Shown: piece after piece, positions 46,897-55,981 of the stretch
How positions within the stretch are numbered: the first letter of the stretch is position 1
Layout: each line of letters starts with the position of its first letter
From: Bradyrhizobium sp. B097
GTDB taxonomy: Bacteria > Pseudomonadota > Alphaproteobacteria > Rhizobiales > Xanthobacteraceae
Assembly: GCF_038957035.1 (NCBI RefSeq)
Contig: NZ_CP152412.1
Span: 3,468,501-3,532,500, forward strand
Length of the DNA: 64,000 bases
Direction of reading: 5' to 3'
Position numbers and translations under genes: made by a program
Notes under the pieces: generated by a model
Databases searched by the model: none
Told to the model about the DNA's origin: nothing
What the model saw: only the letters and a program-made list of their open reading frames with translations

Positions 46897-47865
46897 TTAG
46901 TCCGCAACCAGCGCGTGCACCGAGAACATGGTGTTGGCGTCGGTCCAGCTGTCGCGCACCGTCCAGCCCGCGCTGCGGGCAAGCGCGGTGAACCGCTCGA
47001 GCGAGTATTTGTAGCTGTTCTCGGTATGAATGCTCTCGCCGGGGCGGAATGCGAAGGTGTTGCCGAGGATGCGCACGGTCTGCGCCTTGCGGCTGATCAG
47101 GTGCATCTCGATGCGATGGCGGTCGCGGTTGTAGATCGAGCGGTGGGTGAAGCCCGACAGGTCGAAATTACCGCCGAGCTCGCGGTTGATCCGAACCAGC
47201 ACATTGAGATTGAAGCGCGCGGTGACGCCGGCCGCGTCGTTATAGGCGTCGTACAGCACGCGCTCGTCCTTCTCGAGGTCGACGCCGATGATCATCTGCG
47301 CGCCATGACCGAGGATCTTGCGGGCACTGCGCAGGAAGGCCAAGGCCTCGCTTGGCTCGAAATTGCCGAGCGTCGAGCCCGGGAAGAAGCCGACCTTCGG
47401 CATGGCGGCGACCGCCTCCGGCAGCACGAACGGCGCGGTGAAATCGGCCGCGACCGGATAGATGCCAAGACCCGGGAAATCCCGGCGCAACCCGTCGGCC
47501 TGGGCCTTGAGGAAATCGCCGGATATATCGACCGGCACATAGGCGGCGAATTCGCAGTGCTCCAGCAGCAGGCGCACCTTGGTGGTCGCGCCGGCGCCGA
47601 ACTCGACCAGCGCCGCGCCGTCCGGAATGATTGCGGCGATCTCGCTGCCGCGGTCGCGCAGGATGCCGAGCTCGGTGCGCGTCGGATAATATTCCGGCAG
47701 CACCGTGATCTGCTCGAACAGCTCCGAGCCGGTGGCGTCGTAGAAATATTTCGGCGACAGCCGTTTCGGGTGACGGGCGAGATCGCCGATCACATCGCCG
47801 GCAAACGCCGAGGTCGCTTCGTCGAACGGATACGCTTTGGCCAAAGCGGCGGCATGCACATTCAT
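46897..47865 (-). CDS. egtD: L-histidine N-alpha-methyltransferase (ergothioneine biosynthesis)
   Basis: 322 residues of a SAM-dependent methyltransferase of the EgtD type: HPKRLSPKYFYDATGSELFE, EFGAGATTKVRLLLEH, FPGSTLGNFEPSEALAFLRS, and the C-terminal HLISRKAQTVRILGNTFAFR with FRPGESIHTENSYKYSLERF. EgtD trimethylates histidine to hercynine. It lies 53 bp downstream of egtB on the same strand. Confidence 0.95.
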   Translation of the reverse strand: MNVHAAALAKAYPFDEATSAFAGDVIGDLARHPKRLSPKYFYDATGSELFEQITVLPEYYPTRTELGILRDRGSEIAAIIPDGAALVEFGAGATTKVRLLLEHCEFAAYVPVDISGDFLKAQADGLRRDFPGLGIYPVAADFTAPFVLPEAVAAMPKVGFFPGSTLGNFEPSEALAFLRSARKILGHGAQMIIGVDLEKDERVLYDAYNDAAGVTARFNLNVLVRINRELGGNFDLSGFTHRSIYNRDRHRIEMHLISRKAQTVRILGNTFAFRPGESIHTENSYKYSLERFTALARSAGWTVRDSWTDANTMFSVHALVAD

Positions 47866-47918
47866 GATACTCTCCCGAACGCGCTTACCGACGCGTTATC
47901 GATGTCGACAGGACTCAA

Positions 47919-49172
47919 TCAGGCATAGTCGGCGAGGCGTAACCCCGTGAATTGCCAGCGATGGTGCGGATAGAAGAAGTTGCGGTAGGTGACACGGCTG
48001 TGACCGGCCGGCGTCGCCAGCGACGAGCCGCGCAGCACGAGCTGGTTGACCATGAACTTGCCGTTGTATTCGCCGAGCGCGCCTTCGATCGCGCGGTAGC
48101 CCGGGTAGGGCGAATAGGCGCTGCGGGTCCATTGCCAGACGATGCCGTAGGCGTCGTTAAGCAGGCCGGCGCGGGCGGCGACCTCCCATTCCATCTCGGT
48201 CGGCAGATGCTTGCCGGCCCAGCGGGCGAAGGCGTCGGCTTCGTAGTAGCTGACGTGGCAAACCGGAGCCTGCGGATCGATCGGCTGCAGACCACCGAGC
48301 GTCATGATCTTCCATTCGCCGTCGATCTCGCGCCAGTGGCCCGGCGCCTGCCAGCCCTCGTTGGTCACAGTGCCGAAGCCGTCCATCAGCCACAGCGTGG
48401 CGGTGGAATAGCCGCCGTCCTTGATGAAGGCGAGCCAATCGGCATTGGTGACGAGGTTTTTCGCGAGCTTGACCGGGCCGACCAGCGCGCGATGCGCGGG
48501 CTTCTCATTGTCGAAATGGAAGCTGTCATCGGCGTGGCCGACGGTGTGGATGCCCTCGTTGAGCGTCACCCATTCCTCGGGCCCGCGCTGCGATGCCGGG
48601 AAGCGCCACGCCTGATCGTAGGCCGGCGGGATCGGGTTCTGTGCGAAGGCATGCAGGATGTCGGTGTACATCAGCTCCTGATGCTGTTGCTCGTGATTGA
48701 GGCCGACCTCGACCAGCGGCACCAGCGCCGCGAGCTTGTCCGTGGTGGCGGTCTGGAAGAATTTCACCACCTCGGCGTCGACATGGCGGCGGTAGGCGGT
48801 GACTTCGTCTGATGTCGGGCGGGTCAGATGGCCGCGCTGGTGGCGGGCATGGCGGGGGCCGGCGCTGACGTAATAGGAATTGAACAGATAGGCGTAGTCT
48901 GGGTGGAATGGCGTGTAGCCCTTGACGTGCTCGCCGAGCAGAAACTGCTCGAAGAACCAGGTCGTGTGGGCGCGGTGCCACTTGGCGGGGCTCGCATCCG
49001 GCATCGACTGGATCAGCTGGTCTTCCGCCGACAGCGGCGCGGCCCGGCGCTCGGTCTCGTCGCGGACCGCGCGATAGGCGTCCACCAGCCGCTGCGCGAG
49101 CGACCCGGATTCGGAGGACAATGACGGGGAGGTGCCGGGAATGGCGGCCGCGGCAGAGGCTGGTTTCGTCAA
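47919..49172 (-). CDS. egtB: ergothioneine biosynthesis sulfoxide synthase
   Basis: About 417 residues. An N-terminal DinB-like domain has an iron-binding His in WHRAHTTWFF and HEQQHQE (about residues 160-166). A C-terminal formylglycine-enzyme-type fold has HLPTEMEWEVAAR, the GIVWQWTRSAYSPYPGYRA active site loop and RNFFYPHHRWQFTGLRLA. EgtB joins hercynine to gamma-glutamylcysteine or cysteine. The start codon appears to be TTG: the one at 49172 has CGGAGA 6 bp upstream, while the 49190 TTG has none. egtA, egtC and egtE are absent here. Confidence 0.93.
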   Translation of the reverse strand: MTKPASAAAAIPGTSPSLSSESGSLAQRLVDAYRAVRDETERRAAPLSAEDQLIQSMPDASPAKWHRAHTTWFFEQFLLGEHVKGYTPFHPDYAYLFNSYYVSAGPRHARHQRGHLTRPTSDEVTAYRRHVDAEVVKFFQTATTDKLAALVPLVEVGLNHEQQHQELMYTDILHAFAQNPIPPAYDQAWRFPASQRGPEEWVTLNEGIHTVGHADDSFHFDNEKPAHRALVGPVKLAKNLVTNADWLAFIKDGGYSTATLWLMDGFGTVTNEGWQAPGHWREIDGEWKIMTLGGLQPIDPQAPVCHVSYYEADAFARWAGKHLPTEMEWEVAARAGLLNDAYGIVWQWTRSAYSPYPGYRAIEGALGEYNGKFMVNQLVLRGSSLATPAGHSRVTYRNFFYPHHRWQFTGLRLADYA

Positions 49173-49464
49173 CGATGGTCTCCGATTCAAGGGGAGAACG
49201 TTGCTTCGGTAAACTGGTTCCAGACGGACAGTTCGTCCTAGATAGGGGCTCCGTTACGGGAAAAAAGCCTCCCCCATGATGATATTGGGCCCGTCAGATA
49301 ATCCCGGCCCTTTTTGCGGTGCCGTCCGGCCCCCGCCGCATGCCAGATTTTCGCCATTTTGCTTTGGATGCACAATGGTTTGAGCTACATATATAGCCAG
49401 TCACGGGTTAGAAGGGTGGGCCGGCCCACAAGGCTTGAGAGCGCCGCCCCCGAAGGAAGCGAAA

Positions 49465-49797
49465 ATGAGCATCGAGCAATTCATCGACAACGAAGTGAAG
49501 TCGAACGACGTCGTGCTGTTCATGAAGGGCACGCCGCAATTCCCGCAGTGCGGGTTTTCCGGTCAGGTCGTGCAAATCCTCGACCACATCGGTGTCGGCT
49601 ACAAGGGCCTCAACGTTCTCGAATCGGCCGAGCTGCGCGACGGCATCAAGGTCTATTCGAACTGGCCGACGATTCCGCAGCTCTATGTGAAGGGCGAGTT
49701 CGTCGGCGGTTGCGACATCATCCGCGAGATGTTCCAGGCCGGTGAATTGCAGCAGCTGTTTGCCGACAAGGGTATCCCGGTCGACGTGGCTGCCTGA
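49465..49797 (+). CDS. grxD: monothiol glutaredoxin (Grx4/GrxD, CGFS type)
   Basis: 110 residues: [20 protein letters not shown], active site CGFS (Cys29), [20 protein letters not shown]. Monothiol CGFS glutaredoxins bridge [2Fe-2S] clusters and deliver them together with BolA-type partners (one encoded at 45019). The start follows AAGGAAG. The macrodomain gene begins 2 bp after its stop. Confidence 0.95.
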   Translation: MSIEQFIDNEVKSNDVVLFMKGTPQFPQCGFSGQVVQILDHIGVGYKGLNVLESAELRDGIKVYSNWPTIPQLYVKGEFVGGCDIIREMFQAGELQQLFADKGIPVDVAA

Positions 49798-49799
49798 CC

Positions 49800-50348
49800 T
49801 TGACGGCGCGCCAGATCGGCAAGGCGCGGCTCGAAGTCATCGTTACCGACATCACGACCCTGCGCGTTGACGCCATCGTCAACGCGGCCAATTCGTCGCT
49901 GCTTGGCGGCGGCGGCGTCGACGGCGCGATCCACCGCGCCGCTGGGCCGGATTTGCTTGCCGAATGCCGCGCGCTGCATGGCTGCGAGACCGGCGATGCC
50001 AAGATCACGAAGGGCTACCGGCTCCCTGCCAGGTACGTGATCCACGCCGTCGGGCCGATCTGGCATGGCGGCACCCAGAACGAGGATGCGCTGCTCGCAT
50101 CCTGCTATCGTCGCGGCATCGAGTTGTGCCACGCCAACGGGCTCGGCTCCGTCGCTTTTCCCGCCATCTCGACCGGCGTCTATCATTTCCCGCCGGACCG
50201 TGCCGCCGCTATTGCGGTCAAGGCCGTCGTCGATGCCCTGACGGCTGCACCCGGCGTCACGCAGGTGATCTTCTGCTGCTTCTCGGCCCAGAGCGGCGAG
50301 CTGCATCAGGAGGCCCTGGACGCCTTCGGTAGCCCTTGTGCCCGATGA
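49800..50348 (+). CDS. macrodomain O-acetyl-ADP-ribose deacetylase (YmdB-like)
   Basis: 182 residues of a MacroD-type macrodomain: [20 protein letters not shown], the ligand and catalytic loop, and [19 protein letters not shown]. These enzymes remove the acetyl group from O-acetyl-ADP-ribose or ADP-ribose from acidic residues. The start is TTG at 49800, 2 bp after the glutaredoxin stop, so translation is probably coupled. The pairing of a macrodomain with a CGFS glutaredoxin is not one I recognise. Confidence 0.9.
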   Translation: MTARQIGKARLEVIVTDITTLRVDAIVNAANSSLLGGGGVDGAIHRAAGPDLLAECRALHGCETGDAKITKGYRLPARYVIHAVGPIWHGGTQNEDALLASCYRRGIELCHANGLGSVAFPAISTGVYHFPPDRAAAIAVKAVVDALTAAPGVTQVIFCCFSAQSGELHQEALDAFGSPCAR

Positions 50349-50394
50349 TACCGCCGCTACACTTCCCCGTGATTTCCGGGGAGGGATAGTTCAA

Positions 50395-51681
50395 ATGCAG
50401 TCATTTCGTTTGAGGTGCGCCGCCGCAGCCGGTGCGGTGTTGCTGGCGGCTTCGTTGGCGTACGCGCACACCGAGGGCACCTACGAGATTCCGGCGGGCG
50501 CGCATTTCAACCCCGACAAGCTCGCCAGGATCAGCGAGTTCTTCAAGAACGAGGTCGCGACCGGAAAGATTCCCGGCGCCATCGTCCTGATCCAGCAGCA
50601 TGGCAAGCCGGTGTATCACGAGGCCTTCGGTGTGCAGGACGTGGTCAGCAAGGCGCCGATCACCGACCAGACCATCTTCCGCTTGGCCTCGATGTCCAAG
50701 TCGATCACCGCCGTGGTCTCGATGCAGCTGCTGGAGGCGGGGAAATACAAGCTCGACGATCCCGTCTCGAAATACATCCCGTCCTTTGCCGATGTGAAGG
50801 TCGGCGTCGAGAAGAAGGCCGAGGACGGCACCAAGACGCTCGAACTGGTGCCACTGAGCCGGCCGATGACGATCCTCGATCTGATGACGCATACGTCGGG
50901 TATCACCTACGGCTTCTATGGCGACAGCCTGGTCCGCAAGGCCTACAAGGAAGCCGATATCTACGGCGGAGATTTCGATCTCGCCGAATTCGCCGAGCGG
51001 ATCGCCAAGCTGCCGCTGCACAACCAGCCCGGCGCGCTCTGGCAATACGGCCATTCTACCGACATTCTGGCGCGCGTGATGGAGGTGACCACCGGCGAGA
51101 AGCTCTCGACGATCGAGCGCGAAAGGCTGCTCGACCCGCTCGGCATGAAGGACACCGGCTTCTTTGTCACCGACCCCGAGAAGCAGAAGCTGATGGCCCA
51201 GCCGATGCCGAACGACAGCGACTTCCGGGTCGGCCGGGTCAACGATCCGACCAAGGTCAAGAAATGGGAGTCCGCCAGCGGCGGCATGGTCTCGACCATG
51301 GCGGATTATTCGCGCTTCGCGCAAATGCTGCTCAACGGCGGCACCCTCGACGGCAAGACCATCCTGAAGCCCGAGACGTTCAAGGAATTGACGACCGATC
51401 GTGTCGGCCCGGCCTCTGGCGTTGCGCGCGACGTATTCTATTTCCCCGGCGACGGCTTCGGCTTCGGGCTCGGGATCGCGGTGCGCACCGATCCGGGCAA
51501 TGCCAAGCCGCCGCCGCCCGGCGATCTCGGCGAACTGAAATGGGATGGTGCCAGCGGCTGCTACTACATCATCGACCGCAAGCAGGACTTCTTCTTCATC
51601 CTCCTGGAGCAGACGCCGACCGAGCGTCAGCGCATCCAGCGGACGTTGAAGCAGCTCGTCTATGAAGCCATGGAGAATTGA
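50395..51681 (+). CDS. serine hydrolase, class C beta-lactamase fold (paralog 1)
   Basis: 428 residues. A signal peptide (ending SLAYA) leads to the Beta-lactamase domain: catalytic SMSK (SxxK) in RLASMSKSITAVVSMQLLEA, HTSGITYGFYG, and YGHSTDILARVM in place of the usual YxN. The C-terminus GFGLGIAVRTD and WDGASGCYYIIDR fit the KTG-like region. Probably a periplasmic esterase or peptidase, not a true beta-lactamase. A close paralog starts 2 bp after its stop codon. Confidence 0.88.
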   Translation: MQSFRLRCAAAAGAVLLAASLAYAHTEGTYEIPAGAHFNPDKLARISEFFKNEVATGKIPGAIVLIQQHGKPVYHEAFGVQDVVSKAPITDQTIFRLASMSKSITAVVSMQLLEAGKYKLDDPVSKYIPSFADVKVGVEKKAEDGTKTLELVPLSRPMTILDLMTHTSGITYGFYGDSLVRKAYKEADIYGGDFDLAEFAERIAKLPLHNQPGALWQYGHSTDILARVMEVTTGEKLSTIERERLLDPLGMKDTGFFVTDPEKQKLMAQPMPNDSDFRVGRVNDPTKVKKWESASGGMVSTMADYSRFAQMLLNGGTLDGKTILKPETFKELTTDRVGPASGVARDVFYFPGDGFGFGLGIAVRTDPGNAKPPPPGDLGELKWDGASGCYYIIDRKQDFFFILLEQTPTERQRIQRTLKQLVYEAMEN

Positions 51682-51682
51682 T

Positions 51683-52945
51683 ATGCGTGGGTGCCGCGCG
51701 TTCGTCGCGGCACTCGTGCTCGCGTCCGTTGCGACTGCTGCGCAGGCCGGCTCCGCAGGGCCAGCCGCGCACAGCTTTTCTCCGAAAGGCCTCGCCAAGG
51801 TCTCCGACTATGTCAGGAACGAGGTCGCGACCGGGAAGATCCCCGGGGCGATCCTGCTGCTGCAGCAGCACGGCAAGCCGGTCTACTACGAGAATTTCGG
51901 GGTTCGCGACGTCGCAACCGAATTCTCGATGAGCGCGGAGACCATCTTCCGCCTCTATTCGATGTCGAAGCCGATCACGTCAGTCATCGCGATGATGCTG
52001 GTGGAGGAAGGCAAGCTCGCGCTCAGCGATCCGGTGTCGAAATACATCCCGGCCTTTGCCGACATGAAGGTCGGCGTCGAAAAGCGCGGCGATGAGGGCA
52101 AGGCGACGATGACGTTGGAGCCGCTCAAGCGTCCCGTGACGATCGAAGACCTGATGCGCCACACGGCAGGACTGCCTTATGGCTATTATGGCGGCGGCGT
52201 GGTGAACAAGACCTACGCCGATGCCGGCCTGTTCGACAACGATCCCGACAATGCCGAATTCACGGCGCGGCTCGCGGCACTGCCGCTCGCCGAACAACCC
52301 GGCACGCAATGGGATTACGGCCATTCCACCGACGTGCTCGGCCGCATCATCGAGGTGATCACAGGGAAATCCCTGTTTCAGGTCGAGAAGGAGCGGCTGC
52401 TCGGTCCGCTCGGGATGAACGAGACCGCATTCTATGTCGCCGACCGGGCGAAATGGCCGCTGATCGCCGAGCCGATGCCGAAGGATCGCATCATCAGCCC
52501 GGTCGCCGACGTCAGTGACCCGCGCCAGCCGCTGCGACGGGAATCCGGCGGCGGCGGCATGGTCGGCACGGTCGGCGACTATGCACGCTTCTCGCAGATG
52601 CTGTTGAACGGCGGCAGCTATGGTGGGAAGCGCTATCTGAAACCGGAAACCATCGCGCTGATGGCGTCCGATCACATCGGTCCCGAAAGCGGTGTCGTGC
52701 GCGACAAGAACTATTATCCGGGGCCGAACTCCGGCTTCGGCCTCGGTTTCGCGGTCCGAACCTCGGTGCCGCCGAACACGTCCTGGCCGCTCGGCGAATA
52801 TCGCTGGGACGGCGTCGGCGGCACGTTCTTCTTCATCGACCCCGCCGACGATCTGTTCGGGATCTTCATGGTGCAGACGCCGTCACAGCGCGGCCGGATC
52901 CAGCAGGAGCTGAAGACGCTGATCTACCAGGCGATGGGGCGGTAA
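51683..52945 (+). CDS. serine hydrolase, class C beta-lactamase fold (paralog 2)
   Basis: 420 residues, clearly a paralog of the upstream gene. Both share NEVATGKIPGAI, QQHGKPVYYE-like strands, RLYSMSKPITSVIAMM (SxxK), DPVSKYIPAFADMKVGVEK and YGHSTDVLGRII. The signal peptide ends AAQAG. ATG 51683 has GGAGA upstream; a start at 51662 would lie inside the first gene. This is a tandem duplication in an operon; sequence divergence suggests different substrates. Confidence 0.88.
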   Translation: MRGCRAFVAALVLASVATAAQAGSAGPAAHSFSPKGLAKVSDYVRNEVATGKIPGAILLLQQHGKPVYYENFGVRDVATEFSMSAETIFRLYSMSKPITSVIAMMLVEEGKLALSDPVSKYIPAFADMKVGVEKRGDEGKATMTLEPLKRPVTIEDLMRHTAGLPYGYYGGGVVNKTYADAGLFDNDPDNAEFTARLAALPLAEQPGTQWDYGHSTDVLGRIIEVITGKSLFQVEKERLLGPLGMNETAFYVADRAKWPLIAEPMPKDRIISPVADVSDPRQPLRRESGGGGMVGTVGDYARFSQMLLNGGSYGGKRYLKPETIALMASDHIGPESGVVRDKNYYPGPNSGFGLGFAVRTSVPPNTSWPLGEYRWDGVGGTFFFIDPADDLFGIFMVQTPSQRGRIQQELKTLIYQAMGR

Positions 52946-52953
52946 CCGGCTTC

Positions 52954-53042
52954 GTAGCCCGGATGGAGCGCAGCGCAATCCGGGGACGGTCTCGTCCGAG
53001 GCGCCAATCACCCCGGATTACGCTTCGCTGCATCCGGGCTAC
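52954..53042. repeat. palindromic intergenic repeat, family E
   Basis: An 89-bp element with ends GTAGCCCGGATGGAGCGCAG and CTGCATCCGGGCTAC, with inner CAATCCGGGG/CCCCGGATTA arms. It lies between the converging serine hydrolase and threonine aldolase genes. The GTAGCCCGGATG start is seen in repeats of many proteobacteria. Confidence 0.8.
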
Positions 53043-53057
53043 AATCCGCGGCCGTAG

Positions 53058-54125
53058 CTACGCCCCGCGCACGATGTCCCTGACGTGACCGACGGCTTCC
53101 TCGATCATCGCGGCCGTGACATCGAGATGCGTGCAGGCCCTGATCCGGCCGTCCATCATCGCGAGCGTCACCCCGCGCTTGCGCAGCTCGGCGACCATCT
53201 TGTCGCCGGAGACGCCGGCGCCGTCGGGCCTGAAGAACACGAGGTTGGTCTCGGGCGCCTGCACCGCGATGCCGTTGATCTGCGCCAGCCCGCGCGCCAG
53301 CGCCCGCGCATTGGCATGGTCGTCGGCGAGACGATCGACATGGTGATCGAGCGCATAGATGCAGGCGGCGGCACAGATGCCGGACTGCCGCATCGAGCCG
53401 CCGAGCCGCTGCTTCCAGCGCCAGACGTCGTCGATGAAGGCGCGGGTGCCGGCGATCACGCCGCCGATCGGCGCGCCGAGGCCCTTGGAGAAATCGATCC
53501 AGACCGAATCCCAGCCCGCCGTCATGTCGCGCGGCGAGATGCCTGAGGCGACGGTCGCGTTCAGGAGTCGCGCGCCGTCCATGTGGGTCACAAGCCCGTG
53601 GTCCTTGGCGATGCGCACGACCTCATCCAGCGCGGTCTTCTTCCAGATCGTGCCGCCGCCGATATTGGCGGTCTGCTCGACGCTGACGAGCACCTGCGGC
53701 GGCTGGTAGCGGGTGCGCGGATGCAGCGCGGCGCGGAAGGTCTCCGGCGTGAACTGGCCGTCATCGCCTGGCAGTTGCGTGATCTGGAAGCCGCCGAGCG
53801 CGGCATGTGCGCCGCCCTCGCGGGCGATGATATGCGCGGTCGCGTGCGCCAGGATCTCGTCGCCGGGGCGGCAATAGGCCAGCGTCGCCGCGACGTTGCA
53901 CATGGTGCCCGACGGCATGAAGACGGCGGCTTCCTTGCCGAGCAGATCGGCGACGCGGGCGTTGAGCTCGTTGGTGGTCGGATCGTCGCCGACCTGCTCG
54001 TCGCCGACCTCGGCCCTTGCCATCGCCTCTCGCATCCCGGGCGTCGGCTTCGTCTGTGTGTCCGACAGCAGGTTGATGCGGACGGCGGGCGCCTTGGGAT
54101 CGGGCCGGGCAGGGGTGTAGTGCAT
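53058..54125 (-). CDS. low-specificity L-threonine aldolase
   Basis: 355 residues of a fold type I PLP enzyme: NLLSDTQTKPTPGMREAMAR, GDEQVGDDPTTNELNARVAD, the PLP Lys in DFSKGLGAPIGGVIAGTR, and RWKQRLGGSMRQSGICAAAC. It cleaves L-threonine or L-allo-threonine to glycine and acetaldehyde. Alternatively it may act on phenylserine-type substrates. It lies downstream of rpsD on the same strand, beyond the rpsD terminator. Confidence 0.93.
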   Translation of the reverse strand: MHYTPARPDPKAPAVRINLLSDTQTKPTPGMREAMARAEVGDEQVGDDPTTNELNARVADLLGKEAAVFMPSGTMCNVAATLAYCRPGDEILAHATAHIIAREGGAHAALGGFQITQLPGDDGQFTPETFRAALHPRTRYQPPQVLVSVEQTANIGGGTIWKKTALDEVVRIAKDHGLVTHMDGARLLNATVASGISPRDMTAGWDSVWIDFSKGLGAPIGGVIAGTRAFIDDVWRWKQRLGGSMRQSGICAAACIYALDHHVDRLADDHANARALARGLAQINGIAVQAPETNLVFFRPDGAGVSGDKMVAELRKRGVTLAMMDGRIRACTHLDVTAAMIEEAVGHVRDIVRGA

Positions 54126-54165
54126 GATGGTTCTCTCGGTCGGTGTGCACTGACTTTAGCCAAAC

Positions 54166-54195
54166 AAAAAGGCCCCGGCAAAACCGGGGCCTTTC
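54166..54195 (-). terminator. rpsD terminator
   Basis: An 8-bp GC stem GGCCCCGG/CCGGGGCC, loop CAAAA, flanked by AAAAA and TTT, lies 25 bp after the rpsD stop. Read on the minus strand it ends in a CTTTTTG run. A clear rho-independent terminator. Confidence 0.85.
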
Positions 54196-54217
54196 GGATC
54201 TCGCATGCGTGCCGTGA

Positions 54218-54835
54218 TCAGCGCGAATAGAATTCGACGATCAGATGCGGCTCCATCTGCACCGGGAACGGCACGTCGCCGAGCGCCGGGATGCGGACGA
54301 ACTTCGCGGTCATCTTGCCATGATCGACCTCGAGGAAGTCGGGCAGGTCGCGCTCGGGCAGCTGGGCGGCTTCCAGCACCGGGGTCAGCTGCTTGGAGGA
54401 TTCCTTGACCTCGATGGTGTCGCCGACCTTCAGCTTGTAGCTGCCGATGTTGACCTTGCGGCCGTTCACCTTGACGTGGCCGTGGTTGATGAACTGGCGC
54501 GCGGCGAACATCGTGGCGACGAACTTGGCGCGATAGACCACGGTGTCGAGACGGCGCTCGAGCAGGCCGATCAGGTTCTCGCCGGTGTCGCCCTTCAGGC
54601 GGCTGGCCTCGACATAGATGCCGTGGAACTGGCGCTCGGAAATGTTGGCGTAGTAGCCCTTCAGCTTCTGCTTGGCGCGGAGCTGCACGCCGAAGTCGGA
54701 GAGCTTGCCCTTGCGGCGCTGGCCGTGCTGGCCGGGGCCGTATTCGCGGCGGTTCACGGGGCTCTTCGGGCGGCCCCAGATATTCTGGCCCATGCGGCGA
54801 TCGATCTTGTACTTCGCCTCACTGCGCTTTGTCAT
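54218..54835 (-). CDS. rpsD: 30S ribosomal protein S4
   Basis: 205 residues: [40 protein letters not shown], the S4 RNA-binding domain ([40 protein letters not shown]). It is the primary 16S rRNA binder for small subunit assembly. A single-copy gene with its own terminator. Its leader (54836-55103) includes a 9-bp GC hairpin, TCGCGGGCC/GGCCCGCGA (54986-55009). Confidence 0.97.
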   Translation of the reverse strand: MTKRSEAKYKIDRRMGQNIWGRPKSPVNRREYGPGQHGQRRKGKLSDFGVQLRAKQKLKGYYANISERQFHGIYVEASRLKGDTGENLIGLLERRLDTVVYRAKFVATMFAARQFINHGHVKVNGRKVNIGSYKLKVGDTIEVKESSKQLTPVLEAAQLPERDLPDFLEVDHGKMTAKFVRIPALGDVPFPVQMEPHLIVEFYSR

Positions 54836-55103
54836 CGCGTCCTCTTTGATAGCCGTCGCACGAAGCGCCCGGCGTTTTGTCAGTTTCAGGTTTGAGGAGA
54901 CGCGCCCTCCTGTGTACCGGCCAAAAGGCCCGTACCGACAGGTCCGCCTCGAAAGCTCGGGGAGAACCACGGGTCGCGAAACGCATCGCGGGCCGAAACC
55001 GGCCCGCGAGCAAGGGTGGTCTTAAGGAGAAAGTCGGGCTCTGTCAAACAAAACGCAGGCCGATTTGGGCCGAATCGGCGTCAAAATCGGTCCCTTTCGT
55101 CGC

Positions 55104-55505
55104 TCAAAGCCGGGTTCCGGCGGCCCGGACCGGTCGGGCGTCGGCTTGCGGCCGGATCGCGCCCAATTCCACGGCGATTTCGCCGCCGAGCACCTGCTCG
55201 GGCCGGGTCAGGGTTTTGGCGATCAGGGCGGCGTCGCAGACCAGATGGTCCCAGCGCAGCACCACATCGACGGTGTGGTCCGGCTTGATCACGCCATAGC
55301 TCAGCAGGAATGGCCCGGGGCTCAGCGCGTGCAATTCGCCCGGGCCGTAGGCCGCGACCGAGGTGACGCCGAAGCTTCCGCAGAAATTGGCGCGCTGCCG
55401 GCCGAAATTCATCCCGATCGCCCATGCCAGGCGGCGCAGCGGAAACGGCAGGCGCGTCACACAGAGCATCTTGCGGAACGAGGGGATCTCATGCAGCGGC
55501 GGCAA
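55104..55505 (-). pseudogene. remnant of an acyltransferase-like protein (2-oxo acid dehydrogenase E2 catalytic-domain-like)
   Basis: 133 residues match only the last part of a longer family: NFCGSFGVTSVAAYGPGELH, then LSYGVIKPDHTVDVVLRWDH, then ALIAKTLTRPEQVLGGEIAV. Relatives have a roughly 130-residue N-terminal half with the remaining acyltransferase core, and no such frame is readable upstream of 55505. The conserved catalytic-type His of RVIYDHRV-like motifs is present as RWDHLVCD. It may still be translated as a short protein, but a truncated gene is the simpler reading. Confidence 0.6.
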
Positions 55506-55591
55506 AAATCAAAGGCCCGGCGAGCTCGAATTGTTGCTCGCCGCACCTGAAGCCAACATGAACCGACTGGTCGGAGGCCAACAGGTTCGGC

Positions 55592-55981
55592 CTACGGCGC
55601 TGGTTTCGCCAACGGCTCGCCGGCCTTGACCACGTAGACCCCTAGCACCTTGAGCGGTTTGTCGCCGGAAGTTTTGGCATCGTGCACCGCACCTTCCGGG
55701 ATCTGGTAGGAATCGCCTGCCTTCAGCTTCAACGGTGGCTTGCCGTCGATCACAAGTTCCAGCTCGCCCTCGAGCACATAGCCGGTTTCAGCGCCGGGAT
55801 GGCTGTGACGACCCGACGCACCCCCGGCCGGAACCTCGGCAATCGCCGTGACCGTGTTGTAGCCCGCCGGGAAATCGACCTTCTGCAGCGGCGTCCGCTT
55901 GATGCCGCTCTGCTGCGCAAAGGCAGCGCCGGCACCGGCAAAGGCAATCACGGTGAGACCAAGCAGCAATTTCCTGAACAT
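55592..55981 (-). CDS. exported cupin-domain protein
   Basis: 129 residues: a signal peptide (ending AAFAQ) and one cupin domain with metal-binding motif 1 SGRHSHPGAETGYVLEGELE and motif 2 PEGAVHDAKTSGDKPLKV. A small beta-barrel in the periplasm; the two His and Glu could bind a metal. The start MFRKLLLG at 55981 has GGGAGGA upstream. It is transcribed toward the acyltransferase remnant. Function unknown. Confidence 0.87.
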   Translation of the reverse strand: MFRKLLLGLTVIAFAGAGAAFAQQSGIKRTPLQKVDFPAGYNTVTAIAEVPAGGASGRHSHPGAETGYVLEGELELVIDGKPPLKLKAGDSYQIPEGAVHDAKTSGDKPLKVLGVYVVKAGEPLAKPAP

